Shown: in pieces, positions 26,530 through 36,860 of the stretch
How positions within the stretch are numbered: position 1 is the stretch's first letter
How the letters are laid out: each line of letters begins with the position of its first letter
Assembly: GCF_024244095.1 (NCBI RefSeq)
Contig: NW_026250689.1
Coordinates: forward strand, 124,001 to 188,000
From: Nematocida homosporus
Lineage: Eukaryota > Microsporidia
DNA: 64,000 bases
Direction of reading: 5' to 3'
Made by a program: the position numbers and the translations under genes
Notes under the pieces: model-generated
Told to the model about the DNA's origin: nothing
Databases searched by the model: none
Seen by the model: only the letters and a program-made list of their open reading frames with translations

Positions 26530-27142
26530 ATTGATTTAATTTGGGTTTTGTTTTGATTTTTGATTAGATTAGTATTAGATTAGATTGGGTTGAGTTAAGT
26601 TTGGGTTGGTATTAGTATTAGATTGCGTTGAATTGAGTTAGTACTTGGTTGAGTTAGTATTAGTACTTGGTTGGTGTTTGCGTATTAGATTGTGCTGGTG
26701 GGTTAGGCGAGAATAAAGAAGGTCTTCATTGAAGTAGCATTGGGTTAGTATTTAGCTGGTATTTAGTTGGTATTTGGGTTAGATATGTGATAAGATAGTA
26801 AGTTGTTATTTAATTAGGATATATAGTAAGTAGTGTGAATTAGATATGTGATAAGATAGTAAGTAGTGTGTATTAGATATGTAATAAGATAGCAAGTTGT
26901 TATTTAATTAGGATATATAGTAAGTAGTGTGTGCACGTAATGCGTAGTGAGTAGTTAAATAGGACTGGGAGATTGGGTTTAGTATTAGTGATGGTGATTA
27001 GTGGTGGTGGTGATTAGTAATAGTGGTGATTAGTACTGGAGGAAAGAGTACTTGGAAATATCGGCTGGGGTGAGGTAGAAACGAGTGATGGGTTCTTCTG
27101 GGTTACTGCTATCGATTTGCCACTCTTCGGAGGACTCCATTT
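26530..27142. other. G/T-rich spacer with tandem array, between convergent genes
   Basis: It is G/T-rich nearly throughout (TTAGTATTAGATTG types) and includes the tandem array at 26779-26931. A GTGGTGATTAG-type stretch follows near 26990-27040. No gene seen. Confidence 0.55.
26779..26931. repeat. Tandem repeat, composite unit
   Basis: TTAGATATGTGATAAGATAG occurs three times with small changes. TGTTATTTAATTAGGATATA followed by TAGTAAGTAGTGTG occurs twice, alternating with it. The near-perfect copies indicate recent expansion. Confidence 0.75.
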
Positions 27143-30100
27143 TTATGCGAGGGTTAGCAGAGAATTGAGTTTGTATGTGGACTTTTTGGTATCAATGTAG
27201 AGAATTTCGGCGATGAGGGAAAGATTGGATTGACCGGGTGGGATGGCGTAGAGAGGAAGGGATATTTCGCCGATGGATTTCTTTTCTTTGAGTAGAGTCC
27301 AGGTCCAGACTTGAATGTAAAGAATGTCGAGGGGAGTAAAGACATTGAAGGTGAAAGATTCGGTGAAAGCTGGGGATTCAAGTTGGATGGTGGGTTTAGT
27401 GGAGTACTGTGTATCTTTGACAGAAAGTTCTAGGAAGACTGAGTGGTAGATTTCAATCTCTGGAAGGTCTAGAGCGGTCATGGTCGGGATGGTAAGAGTA
27501 AGTGTGCCGCGGTTGATGGGGAGGGTGCTATAGGAGGGGAACCAGCGGTTGTACAGATCAATGACAAAGAGTTGGTTGTGGGCTAGTTTGATTTCGTGGC
27601 GACCGTTGCTCTTAGCTAGTACAAACTTACCAATTAGGAAACCTTCTTTAACCGTATAGACAGAAACATTGACGTCAGTAAAGAAGAAGAATTCACCAAA
27701 GAGTTTCTTGCCCGTACTAGGCGAACTACGATCAAGAACAACATCATCTTTAGAGAACTCAAGGAAGATGGGATGGTCAACTCGGCAGACAATCACTCGC
27801 ATTTGAGTAAAGGGAGAAGTTATATTAGGAGTAGTATCTGTTGGGGATGCGTTAGTTGTGGCGGTAGTTTCAGTTGTGGTGTTGACATCGACGGCGTTAG
27901 TACCAGTATCGGCGGTATCGTCGGTAGTATTGGTGTTGGCATCGGTGGTGTCAGTGTTGGCATCATTACCATCAGTTGCATCGGTGCTGTTATCTGTGAT
28001 GGCATCTGGCTGTGAATGTAGGATTGGTTCTGGTTCTGGTTCTGGTTCGTTGGCACTATCGGGGGATGAGAGAGGGGAAGTTTCGGTGGTCGGTATTTTG
28101 ATCTTAGAGGCAAACTCTTTGCACTCGTGGAGAGGATACTCAGTTACGGTGAGGCGAATGGGAGTTTCGCCTAGGAAGGTTTCTCCGGTAATGACATCAC
28201 AGCCACCAAAGAGTTCATCTTGGTGGTAGGCGACGAATTTAGATAGTTCATCGGTAGAAAGGATGGGCACTAGAATAGTAGCATGGTGCTGGCCAGTACC
28301 ATGTGAGTAGATGCCTTTAATTGGAACAACTCGGCCACTAGTAACGATGTAGCCGGTGTAAGCGCCGGGATGGCCGATTTCTTCAATTGTAATACGACGA
28401 ATGTGGGTATACTTGGGCATTTTGATCTTGTTCATACAAACGTACTCGGCAGCAAAGAGAAGCTTAGCCCGGGCGGCCTGAAGATGCCAAAAATCAAAGG
28501 TGCCGTAAGAAATAGAGATTCCCCGTCGAATATTAACACTAAAACTACCGAGCTGTTTAGTGCCTTCGTAGGCTTCTACTACAATAACAGTTCTTTTGGT
28601 GTCACGCGTGAAGAAGACGAAGTTCTCGTCGAAGGCCGGGCTAATAACATCACGAGAGGTCTTGGTGGTGAACATACCTAAAACTTCGTCGGTAAGAACG
28701 GTTTCTTCTTTGGTCTTAAGATCAGCTTCATCAGAATCGGTTGAAGACTCATTTGTAGCCGAAGGCGCCGGACTTTTACCTTCAGGAATCATTAATTCAG
28801 CTGCTGACATGCTAGCGGGATCTTTCCGGCGCTGCTTTTTCTCTTTAAGATAGACAGTTGCTTTAGCATGCAAGTTCTTGTAAGGATGGCCAAGTTGATC
28901 GACTATATCAATTAGCTGGGCAAGCTTAACTGTAACAATAGCGGATCTGGGCTTTTCTTCTTCATTGACCTTAACAACATCAAACTTAGGAATGTAAATA
29001 GTCGAAAGATCTATGTAGCCGGCCTGGCTAGTCAATGAGACAAACATCTGGGTCCTTGATTGCATGCAGGACCTATCAATAGGGATGGTAGCTCGACATA
29101 CTGGCGCTCCTTCTTCTTGCTTTTGAATATTGATACTAATAAACTCGTCCATGTTCTTAATGGGAATGTAGGCAATAAAGTTACATCGGTCTGAGCCAAC
29201 GCTTCGGGCAATGCACTGGTTCTTACGCCCATTTACGCCAACACCAATGTAGTAGGCCCCAACAATATTGGAAACTACCTGGTGGATATGGATGCCAATC
29301 ACACCAACATAATAAACCGATTTGGGATGCAAAGCCACTGAGATCCGTTTAGGATACAAAGCTTCTTTCTCAATTCCCAGCTCAATCACTTTCTTAATGG
29401 CCGTGGCCAGACCCGGAATATCCATAATATCAACCATCTTCAAAGGCACAATATTGAAACTAACCACGGGCTGCTTCAAGAAGGAAAACTCCACGCCTTC
29501 CACCACATTCGTATTATAAGTCAAGTTCAGTTTAATGCGCGCACTTCCTCGGAATGAAACATTCTTCAAGGTCAAAGGAATGTCCAACCCAGCAGCAGCT
29601 CCACCTACTCGGACAATCAAGGTAATGTTTGAATTCCAATCGGTTTCCCGTCCTTCAATCCCGGCCATCTCAAAGATATTCTGCTGGTTCTCCATTACAG
29701 CCGGAATGAAATGCAAAGCCACATCAACGATTAAAGACTCCTTATCCGATTTGCGAATGCGAATACCTTCAATAACTGGTGGCTGTCCGCCCAGTGTAAA
29801 CCTATCCAAGCGAATGTCATTGATCATTGGCACCTTTATATGCCGCAGAATAGCACTCACCCGCAGCAACAGAATCCGAGATGCCGTTGACTCAACATAC
29901 CGCCAAGACTTTTCCATGACTTCATTCAGCCAATCTACCTTTTCAAACTTAGATACGCTCTGTTTCCGAATCGAGAAGTAAATAAAGGCCTCTAACCCCC
30001 GTTTAAACTCTTTTATCCGTCTAACAAAGACAAACCCAATCGTGTACAGTAAAGGCACTAGCACCCAAGGCTGAAACTTCAACCAGCCCAGCAAATATCC

Positions 30101-30271
30101 ACCCACACCTGCAAAGAAGACTATTCCCGGCACCTTAAGTATAGCCCAAATAGAAGAAGGCCGATCCAAAGCCAAAGAGTTCTCGTAGCTCGCCAAACTT
30201 GCCACATACTTCTCAGCGCACTTCTTTTCTTCCAATACTAACTGGTCTTCCTCAGAACTCTCCTGTGTCAT
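27143..30271 (-). CDS. Tricalbin / extended synaptotagmin-like membrane tether
   Basis: The 1042-residue protein starts at ATG 30271 (MTQESSEEDQ); a TTG three codons earlier is ignored. It has a hydrophobic hairpin (about 43-83, IVFFAGVGGYLLGW, then LVPLLYTIGFVFV). An SMP lipid-transfer domain follows (about 110-305: WLNEVMEKSWRYVES, IRLDRFTLGGQPPVIEGIRI, VALHFIPAV), then several divergent C2 domains. A disordered Asp/Thr/Asn-rich tract lies before the last C2. Known tricalbins anchor in the ER and bridge to the plasma membrane through C2 domains, moving lipids. The C2 calcium-ligand Asp clusters are not obvious. It is large for a reduced genome. Confidence 0.82.
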   Translation of the reverse strand: MTQESSEEDQLVLEEKKCAEKYVASLASYENSLALDRPSSIWAILKVPGIVFFAGVGGYLLGWLKFQPWVLVPLLYTIGFVFVRRIKEFKRGLEAFIYFSIRKQSVSKFEKVDWLNEVMEKSWRYVESTASRILLLRVSAILRHIKVPMINDIRLDRFTLGGQPPVIEGIRIRKSDKESLIVDVALHFIPAVMENQQNIFEMAGIEGRETDWNSNITLIVRVGGAAAGLDIPLTLKNVSFRGSARIKLNLTYNTNVVEGVEFSFLKQPVVSFNIVPLKMVDIMDIPGLATAIKKVIELGIEKEALYPKRISVALHPKSVYYVGVIGIHIHQVVSNIVGAYYIGVGVNGRKNQCIARSVGSDRCNFIAYIPIKNMDEFISINIQKQEEGAPVCRATIPIDRSCMQSRTQMFVSLTSQAGYIDLSTIYIPKFDVVKVNEEEKPRSAIVTVKLAQLIDIVDQLGHPYKNLHAKATVYLKEKKQRRKDPASMSAAELMIPEGKSPAPSATNESSTDSDEADLKTKEETVLTDEVLGMFTTKTSRDVISPAFDENFVFFTRDTKRTVIVVEAYEGTKQLGSFSVNIRRGISISYGTFDFWHLQAARAKLLFAAEYVCMNKIKMPKYTHIRRITIEEIGHPGAYTGYIVTSGRVVPIKGIYSHGTGQHHATILVPILSTDELSKFVAYHQDELFGGCDVITGETFLGETPIRLTVTEYPLHECKEFASKIKIPTTETSPLSSPDSANEPEPEPEPILHSQPDAITDNSTDATDGNDANTDTTDANTNTTDDTADTGTNAVDVNTTTETTATTNASPTDTTPNITSPFTQMRVIVCRVDHPIFLEFSKDDVVLDRSSPSTGKKLFGEFFFFTDVNVSVYTVKEGFLIGKFVLAKSNGRHEIKLAHNQLFVIDLYNRWFPSYSTLPINRGTLTLTIPTMTALDLPEIEIYHSVFLELSVKDTQYSTKPTIQLESPAFTESFTFNVFTPLDILYIQVWTWTLLKEKKSIGEISLPLYAIPPGQSNLSLIAEILYIDTKKSTYKLNSLLTLA

Positions 30272-31012
30272 AACAGGCAAACAAACAAAGTATTAATAAA
30301 GGGCCTCTTGATTGCCTAGATTCACAGGTGATTAAGATAGTATTTAGTTAGTATTGTATTGGTAGTGCAGATGTGCTAAGATGGTGGGCTGTCTTGGCAT
30401 TGTATTGGGTTGTGTTTGGTGTTGGGTTGGGTTGGTTTGGGTTAGGTTAAGTTTGGATTGGATTGGCAGTAGGTTAGTTCTGTTTGTATCTTCTTCGTTA
30501 CCACTAATTAGGGTAGGTTAGGTTCGAATAGGGCTAGTTTGGGTTCAATTGATTGATTGTATTGGGTGAGTACAATACAATTGCCGTACAGGCGAGACTT
30601 ACTCTATCAAGTTAAATCTAGACCATCTCAGTACTAAATCAATACTAACCCAATACCAATCTGATTTATCGAGTTATGTTATGTTATGTTATGTTAGTAT
30701 TGAGTTGGTATCTTAGTTGCCAAAAAGATACTAGTACTCATACCAACATGACTTAATTCAATATTAATATGGCTCAACTCAATCCTATCAATAATCTAAA
30801 CACAACCTATCAATAATCCAATACTAACTCAATCAATAATCCAAACTTAACATAACTCAACCCTATCAATAACTCAAACACAACCTAACCCAATACTAAC
30901 TCAACCCTATCAATAATCCAAACACAATACTAACCCAACTCAAACTTAACTCAACTCTATCAGTAACTCAATTAAAGAAAGCGATAATGCAGTAAGCAGT
31001 AATTTATTTGGT
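30272..31012. other. Spacer with G/T then A/C arms
   Basis: The left part is GGGTTGGGTTGG-type and the right part CTATCAATAATCCAAACACAA-type repeats (about 30780-30960), with a unique central segment around 30560-30640. A GGTTCGAAT string at about 30517 is not part of a tRNA. No gene seen. Confidence 0.55.
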
Positions 31013-31696
31013 TTAAGATGCATAGTATATGATATCAAAATGGTCGGGCATGTACAAGAGACTTCCTATTTTCTCGCCATTTCCTTTGGTATACCGATGT
31101 ACTTCCACCCCCTGCAAAGTAATCACATCAAAAGATACACCTAAAGCCGCCCCTAAAGCAGTCATCTCTATCTCTCCCGCATAACTCCCAGGCATTTCCA
31201 CCTGGTCCCGACAGTAAGTCTCCCACGACTCTTCCGCCAAGAACCCATTAAACTCTCCCAAGTTCCTTTTAATATACGACGAAGTTATCATCCTAAAGTA
31301 CAACAACGTATACCCCCAAAACACATTATCCAAGGCCTCTAACTGACTAGGATTCCCAGCCGTAGCCGACCTCAACACCGCAAAAATCGGATCAGTAAAC
31401 TCAGCCACCAAAGATTCTTCCAACCCCCCATCACGCAACCACTCATTCATTCGACTCAACCTCCCTAATAACTCTTCCGCATAAGAAGGCCTTTCCAAAT
31501 ACCTTTCCAGTAATAGAAAGACTAAGGCTGAATAGAAACAATTTCCATCTCTTCTTACTTTTCTTATCTTTGGATTGGATAAGGCTAACTTTTCCATTGC
31601 ACCCTGAAAAGGAGTGCCTTTATACACTTCAATCAATGCATCCGTATCTAAGGCACCTCCAATATACTGACAATCATCAATCTGAGTAGAGTCCAT
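31013..31696 (-). CDS. Otubain-type OTU deubiquitinase (peptidase C65)
   Basis: The 227-residue protein carries the otubain cysteine protease triad: D50 and C53 in RRDGNCFYSAL, and H219 with D221 in PDHFDIIYYAS at the C-terminus. The spacing and the helical insert (about 75-150) match OTUB1-like enzymes, which cleave Lys48-linked ubiquitin chains or restrain E2 enzymes. The ubiquitin-contacting N-terminal arm of human OTUB1 is short here. The start codon is 36 bp from the divergent Rtf1 start. AATAAA on its strand lies within 10 bp of the stop. Confidence 0.85.
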   Translation of the reverse strand: MDSTQIDDCQYIGGALDTDALIEVYKGTPFQGAMEKLALSNPKIRKVRRDGNCFYSALVFLLLERYLERPSYAEELLGRLSRMNEWLRDGGLEESLVAEFTDPIFAVLRSATAGNPSQLEALDNVFWGYTLLYFRMITSSYIKRNLGEFNGFLAEESWETYCRDQVEMPGSYAGEIEMTALGAALGVSFDVITLQGVEVHRYTKGNGEKIGSLLYMPDHFDIIYYAS

Positions 31697-31732
31697 CTCA
31701 CAATAACAAAGAATTTATTTATAAAGGCCTAT

Positions 31733-32524
31733 ATGTCCCCTAAACTACAGCGACAACGTCATGAAGAAGAGGACCTTTATTTAGATTGGGAAGACCAAAA
31801 ACAATTAGAAGCTTTGCCTGAAGTAGAAAGAGAGAAGATTCTTTATGAGAGGTATATTGAAAGGGTGAGGGCTAATGAAAGGAAAGAGATTGAACAACGC
31901 GTGCGGAGTTTTGGTGAGGAGAGTGAGTCGGATAGTTTTAGTCGGGAGAGTGAGAAAGTCTTTCCTCAGTCGAGTGCTAAGAGTACTTATGAGGTGTTTA
32001 AGTGTATTGTGCTTAGTAGAGATACTTTGTTAAAGATAGTTTATCGGCGGGCGATTGATAAGCTAAAAGGGTACTATATCAAGATAAGACTGCCTACTGG
32101 GTACTCAATTTATAAGATATCGGATGTTTATGAGGGGAAGAAGTATGAATTGGGTGGTATAGTGACTAATAAGTGGATGGTAGTACAACGGAAGAAGGAC
32201 CGGAAAGAGATTAATATTCAGAGTATCAGTAATGTTCTGGCGACGGAAGAGGAGTATCGGGAGTATTTGCGTGAGAATGTTGTGCCGGGGGATAAGGAAG
32301 CTTTAAAGATGTGGAAGAAGATATCACGGGAGGTTGAGGCGGATTTAAGTGAGGAGGAGTTGAACTACTCTTTATCACAACGGCGGCGGTTTTTAAGGTA
32401 TAGCAAAGTAGTGACACGGCGGAAAATAGAGCTTAAAGCACTGCTGGATCGAGCCCGGGATGAGCATAACACCGAACAAATTGCCGTGCTAGAGAAAGAG
32501 CTAAAAGAACTAGAAGAAGAGTAA
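31733..32524 (+). CDS. RTF1: Rtf1, Paf1 transcription-elongation complex subunit (Plus3 domain)
   Basis: The 263-residue protein starts right after a TATAAAGG at about 31716. The N-terminal LEALPEVEREKILYERYIER is the family hallmark just before the Plus3 domain. The Plus3 domain (about 80-190) has VLSRDTLLKIVYRRAIDKLKGYYIKI and ISDVYEGKKYELGG, which bind phosphorylated Spt5. A charged coiled coil ends the protein. The histone-modification segment and the longer N-terminus of yeast Rtf1 (558 residues) are gone. It is known to couple Pol II elongation to H2B ubiquitination. Confidence 0.88.
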   Translation: MSPKLQRQRHEEEDLYLDWEDQKQLEALPEVEREKILYERYIERVRANERKEIEQRVRSFGEESESDSFSRESEKVFPQSSAKSTYEVFKCIVLSRDTLLKIVYRRAIDKLKGYYIKIRLPTGYSIYKISDVYEGKKYELGGIVTNKWMVVQRKKDRKEINIQSISNVLATEEEYREYLRENVVPGDKEALKMWKKISREVEADLSEEELNYSLSQRRRFLRYSKVVTRRKIELKALLDRARDEHNTEQIAVLEKELKELEEE

Positions 32525-32941
32525 GTGGTTGGTCTAGGATGTGTTATTGTTATTGTTATTGTTAGTGTGGTTTAGTATTGATTATTGCCCTGTAGTGGTG
32601 GGAGATGTGGCTGGTGATTAACCCAATAAATATAGTAGTAAGATAGTATTTAGTTTAGTGGTGAGTGGGGTTAGGTGGGGTTGAGTTTAGTATTGGGTGG
32701 TGGGATGAGTTTAGTATTGTATGGTGTTTAGTGGGGTAGTGGAGTGGGTTTAGTAAAGGTAGATTGAGTTGTAGAGGCTCTTTATTTGGATAATATGTAG
32801 ATAGAACTTAGATGCTTATCAAGTTGCTGTTAGTTTAGGTGTCGTCATAGCACGCCTTATCTCATCTTATTTCACAGCACAATACACATCACATCACACA
32901 CAACACAATACAACACCACATCATAACTTAACTCTGTTGGG
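32525..32941. other. Convergent spacer with G/T arm then A/C arm
   Basis: It begins with TTATTGTTATTG and GGGGTTAGGTGGGGTTG-type sequence and ends with CACATCACATCACAC-type sequence. No gene seen. Confidence 0.55.
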
Positions 32942-35900
32942 TTAGCCATAATAGAGACTGGGTGTGAAAACGATGCCTCGTTTGAGACCTTCCTCGACTT
33001 GCTCTATTTCTTGAGCGAGGGCGGTGGAACCGAGTATTTTGGCTGCGATGGAGAACTCGCTGCAGATTTCGGAGGCCTTTTTGATGTACTTGACAATGAC
33101 ACCTTCGGAGAGGGGTGAAGCTGCTAGGATTTCTTTGAGGGAGTAACCTTCTAGCCACATGAGTATTTCGCCGGCGGAAGCATGATTGGGGGCTTGGAAG
33201 GGAACTCGGTATTGTTTGAAAAGATGGGTAAGCGAGTAGACGATTTGGTCGATTATACCTAGGGCGGGTTTAAGGAGCTTGACTCGTGTTGTGCGGGGTA
33301 GCTCGGATGGATAGAGGGGATCTTCTTCTAGTTGGTGTTTCTCATGGAAAGTTAGGGAAAGAGCGGCAATAATGAGATGGGCGGCGGGGAGAGAAGTGAC
33401 TTCGGGGGAGAAGAGGATTTCGGTGGCTAGAATGCAATCAATAGTGTTGAATTCACAGGCTATTTTGCCTTTGAGCTTGAGGTTCTTGAGTTCATCGATA
33501 TAATCAAGATGTTGTAGGAAGAGTAGATAGCCAAAGTAATTGTTGCCGGCTAAGTTGGTGCTGTTGGCGTTGTGCAGAGCTCGATCAATTTGTTCAACTT
33601 GAAGGCGGAGGTAGAATTCTTGCAGGAAAGAGTGGTAGTGCTGGTTGAAATTAGGACAATGGTTGGCCGGATGGGTGGTGGTTAGTAGTGTCCATTGGCT
33701 GAGGACTTGGGACATTTCTTCGGCTTGGGTTGGGTTTTGGAACTTGATTAAGAATGGAGTATGCATGTCTTGGGTAAGAAGTATAAGCTGGTCAATTGGA
33801 ACTTCTTGGCTAGGAGTGGAGTCAGGGAGGGGCTCTAGGTCTTGTAGTAGTGCTGCAATGGGCCGGTCTAAAGAGAAAGCTTGGGAGGTAGTGGGTGGAG
33901 TAAAGGCTTTGTAGCGAGGTTGAAGGACCATAAAAGTCTGGGCAGTTGGTTGCCGGGAATGGTTGAGCGTAATTAGCTGGGAGAGAAAGCCAGTTTGGGT
34001 TAAGACAAGATAAGGTGGAGTGGTGCTGGCTGAAGAAGTAGAGGGTGCGGAGTTAGAGGTGGCCGGGTATTTGCTAAGGAGATATGCTTGGTAGATGGAC
34101 GCGAGTGATTTGCGATGGGATAAGTAAGCATGGAAGTAGGGGTAGAGGTGGGTCGTGCAGTGCTCGCAAGTATTGAGCAGGCAGCTGGCTGCTTTCTGTA
34201 GGGACTTTTGTTGTTGTAAGAGCTGTCGGAGCTGGCACTCGATCTTAGACTTACTGAAACTTAGCCGGACCATCTCTTCAACGGAAAGGCCTTTAACACG
34301 TAGGAGTTTAAGAATCATGCGCGGCGTGATATAGAACTTGCTTTCTATCTTAAAGGGTTTGCCGGTGTGCAGACGAATGAGAGTTTCTTCGGGAAGAATC
34401 TCCTGGCCAGTGATTTCAAGTATAGCAGTGCCTTTGATATCGTAGCCTCGTCGGCCGGCTCGACCAGCCATCTGGGTGTATTCGTTGGTGTTAACGTCAA
34501 TATACGTGTGTGTTTCGGTGCTGTACTTTTTGTGGGTGCGAAGTACAACTGTGCGAGCTGGCATGTTTAGACCCATAGCTAGAGTCTCGGTGGCAAAGAT
34601 CACACGCAAAGCCCCAGTAGTAAAGAGCATTTCAATGATCTCTTTAAGAATGGGTAAGAGTCCGGAATGGTGCAGCCCAACTCCTTTTAAAAGCCCTGGA
34701 ATGACAAAGGTTAGCTGTGGAAGCTCTCGATCGGCCGTTGGTAGCTTTTGCAGCGCATCATGAATGAATGCTTTGATTAGCTGCTTTTCTTCGGAGGTGG
34801 TGAGATCGAGGCTTTCGCACATCGAAAAGGATTGCTCAATACGGGACTTAGAGAAGTCAAAGAAGACAATAGGAGCTAGGTTACGGCTAATAAGATCGCG
34901 GGCAATATGAATGGGCGATTCTAGAACATTAACGGGTTTTTGCTTGCTTTTGGGGATAGGCGCTTTTTGTTTGGCTTGCTCCAAACGCTCTTTGTGCTTC
35001 TCTTTATAGACATTGGTGGCCCCGGCTTTCATAGCGCGAATGTACTCTTCGTGTGAGAATTTGCCTTCTTGGCAGAGCGTGTAGAGTTCGCGCCGGAAAT
35101 AAATAGCATGCTCTAACTCCACGGCTCGTTTTTCGGTGCCTATTAAGTAGATGTCCTTCTCTTTGGTGGTTGAAATCCACTGGGCCATGTCTTTGGCATT
35201 AGGACTGGTGGCACTTAGAAAGATAAGCACAATGTGTTTGGGCAGCATAATAATAACCTCTTCCCAGACCACTCCTCTTTCTCGATCGCCCAAGTAGTGA
35301 ATCTCATCGAACACAATAAACTCAACATTATCTAAGATATTGCTGCCGCGGTAAAGCATATTCCGCAAGATCTCAGTTGTCATTACAACACACTTAGCTC
35401 CATTGTTAATCTGGGCATCTCCCGTAAGAATACCAACACTACCAAACTTCTCAGCAAATTCGCGGTACTTTTGGTTACTCAGGGCTTTAATAGGCGAAGT
35501 GTACACCATTTTGGTTTGGTGAACCTCAGCTATGTAAGCAGCAAACTCCGCAATCAGAGTCTTACCAGAACTCGTATGGGCCGTTACAAAAATACTCTGT
35601 CCTCGCGATAGATAGTAAAGACACTGCTTTTGAAAAGTGTCTAGCTCAAAACTTACTAGCGGATACCTAATGGCAAACAGTTCATAATCCTCTGGCACTA
35701 CCCCCATCTCCACTTCAACCACCCGAGCATTGGCCCAAGAACTTTCCTCCTCCTCTTCCTCCCCTTCCTTCTGCTCACCTGATTCCCAACTACTCGTACC
35801 TATACTCTCACTGACAATTAAATCTGCATCAAAATAGAGCTTAGGAACTTCAGGAAGAACTACATTCGATATGAGTTCGCCAACCAAGACTTCTTTTACA

Positions 35901-36046
35901 GATTTACTCAGCTCAATACCACCACTCAACTCTCCCCCTTCAGCTAATTCGTCCACATCACCAATCTCATCACCAACAACATTAATAACATCAATCTCAG
36001 AATCTGCGACTGGAACACCTGTACTAACAGTAGTAGATGGCTTCAT
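32942..36046 (-). CDS. SKI2: Ski2-type exosome helicase
   Basis: The 1034-residue protein has an acidic N-terminus, then the SKI-type helicase core: FELDTFQK (about 133-140), Walker A AHTSSGKT (GKT 161-163), TSPIKALSNQK, DEIH 247-250, LSATSPNA and QMAGRAGRRG. The segment TTKEKDIYLIGTEKRAVELE follows the Ski2 pattern rather than Mtr4, and SSWAN before the core matches the Ski2 lead-in. The C-terminal half holds the arch and DSHCT-type helical domain. Ski2 feeds mRNA to the cytoplasmic exosome. The Mtr4/Ski2 distinction is by eye. The start is 22 bp from the divergent LRR gene. Confidence 0.88.
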   Translation of the reverse strand: MKPSTTVSTGVPVADSEIDVINVVGDEIGDVDELAEGGELSGGIELSKSVKEVLVGELISNVVLPEVPKLYFDADLIVSESIGTSSWESGEQKEGEEEEEESSWANARVVEVEMGVVPEDYELFAIRYPLVSFELDTFQKQCLYYLSRGQSIFVTAHTSSGKTLIAEFAAYIAEVHQTKMVYTSPIKALSNQKYREFAEKFGSVGILTGDAQINNGAKCVVMTTEILRNMLYRGSNILDNVEFIVFDEIHYLGDRERGVVWEEVIIMLPKHIVLIFLSATSPNAKDMAQWISTTKEKDIYLIGTEKRAVELEHAIYFRRELYTLCQEGKFSHEEYIRAMKAGATNVYKEKHKERLEQAKQKAPIPKSKQKPVNVLESPIHIARDLISRNLAPIVFFDFSKSRIEQSFSMCESLDLTTSEEKQLIKAFIHDALQKLPTADRELPQLTFVIPGLLKGVGLHHSGLLPILKEIIEMLFTTGALRVIFATETLAMGLNMPARTVVLRTHKKYSTETHTYIDVNTNEYTQMAGRAGRRGYDIKGTAILEITGQEILPEETLIRLHTGKPFKIESKFYITPRMILKLLRVKGLSVEEMVRLSFSKSKIECQLRQLLQQQKSLQKAASCLLNTCEHCTTHLYPYFHAYLSHRKSLASIYQAYLLSKYPATSNSAPSTSSASTTPPYLVLTQTGFLSQLITLNHSRQPTAQTFMVLQPRYKAFTPPTTSQAFSLDRPIAALLQDLEPLPDSTPSQEVPIDQLILLTQDMHTPFLIKFQNPTQAEEMSQVLSQWTLLTTTHPANHCPNFNQHYHSFLQEFYLRLQVEQIDRALHNANSTNLAGNNYFGYLLFLQHLDYIDELKNLKLKGKIACEFNTIDCILATEILFSPEVTSLPAAHLIIAALSLTFHEKHQLEEDPLYPSELPRTTRVKLLKPALGIIDQIVYSLTHLFKQYRVPFQAPNHASAGEILMWLEGYSLKEILAASPLSEGVIVKYIKKASEICSEFSIAAKILGSTALAQEIEQVEEGLKRGIVFTPSLYYG

Positions 36047-36068
36047 AGCTCAAATATTTTTTAGGCGT

Positions 36069-36860
36069 ATGTCCCAATGGTCTAGAAGGCGAACTGGTGG
36101 CCTCCAAAGAAACCATTCCCTCCCCCTGTTTTTTGAATCAATCTCCGAGGAAGATCAAGCCCGCGAAATCAAAACTTCGCTCGAATGCGCCCGTATAGCC
36201 CAATCTGGACTCAAAACAATCAATCTGTGCTGCTTATCAATCAAAAACTTACCAATTGTCGCCATTTCTCAAACTGTCCGAGGAGAACATCCATTTTCAG
36301 CTTTAGACAAGCCGGACTACGAACAAATGCTAATGCAAGCAGATCTGCCCGTTATTATCAATTTAGAAGGAAATCTGATCGAAGCAATTCCAGTTGAGTT
36401 GTATTCTTTATTACCCATTAAAGGACTATTTCTGCGCACTAATAAGTTGACAAAGCTATCGCATAAAATAGCGAAACTAACCAACTTAACTATGTTAACT
36501 TTAGCGAATAACCCGATTAAGTATCTGCCGATTGAGTTATTTGACTTGCCTTTAACCCAGTTTACGATTAGTCCTAACCATTTTATGACCGCAGACGAGA
36601 TAGAACGGGCTAATTCGGCCAGTGAATTTAGTGGACTTAAGAGTCTAAAAGAGATATGTATTAATGAAATGGGCGCTTTGAAGCCTTTGGATATCCTACC
36701 GATTCGCACGGACTATGATCAGTGTCGGAGCTGTCGGGCATATACGGCCACGGGACAACCGATTTATAAAGTTCTTTCCTTCCGAGATACGCTCATTCCC
36801 TTTGAGCTTATTGTCTGCTCTCTCCAGTGCAAACAAGCACTACTAGATGGAGGCAGTTAA
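36069..36860 (+). CDS. Leucine-rich repeat protein with C-terminal Cys pairs
   Basis: The 263-residue protein starts at ATG 36069, just after TTTTTTAG (36057-36064). A longer frame from 35871 lies wholly antisense to the Ski2 N-terminus and is rejected. The core has four or five LRRs (INLEGNLIEAIPVELYSLLP, LFLRTNKLTKLSHKIAKLTN, LTLANNPIKYLPIELFDLP). The C-terminal domain has CRSCRAYTATGQPIY and, later, CSLQC, possibly binding zinc. The family of short LRR plus Cys-pair proteins exists in fungi, but the role is unknown to me. Confidence 0.7.
   Translation: MSQWSRRRTGGLQRNHSLPLFFESISEEDQAREIKTSLECARIAQSGLKTINLCCLSIKNLPIVAISQTVRGEHPFSALDKPDYEQMLMQADLPVIINLEGNLIEAIPVELYSLLPIKGLFLRTNKLTKLSHKIAKLTNLTMLTLANNPIKYLPIELFDLPLTQFTISPNHFMTADEIERANSASEFSGLKSLKEICINEMGALKPLDILPIRTDYDQCRSCRAYTATGQPIYKVLSFRDTLIPFELIVCSLQCKQALLDGGS

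Noticed and set aside
30460..30540. tRNA-like B-box string GGTTCGAAT
   Set aside because: The flanks do not form a T-arm or acceptor stem and there is no matching anticodon arm.
35871..36068. N-terminal extension of the LRR protein
   Set aside because: These 66 codons are the exact antisense of the Ski2 N-terminus. The ATG at 36069 after the T6AG element is a better start.
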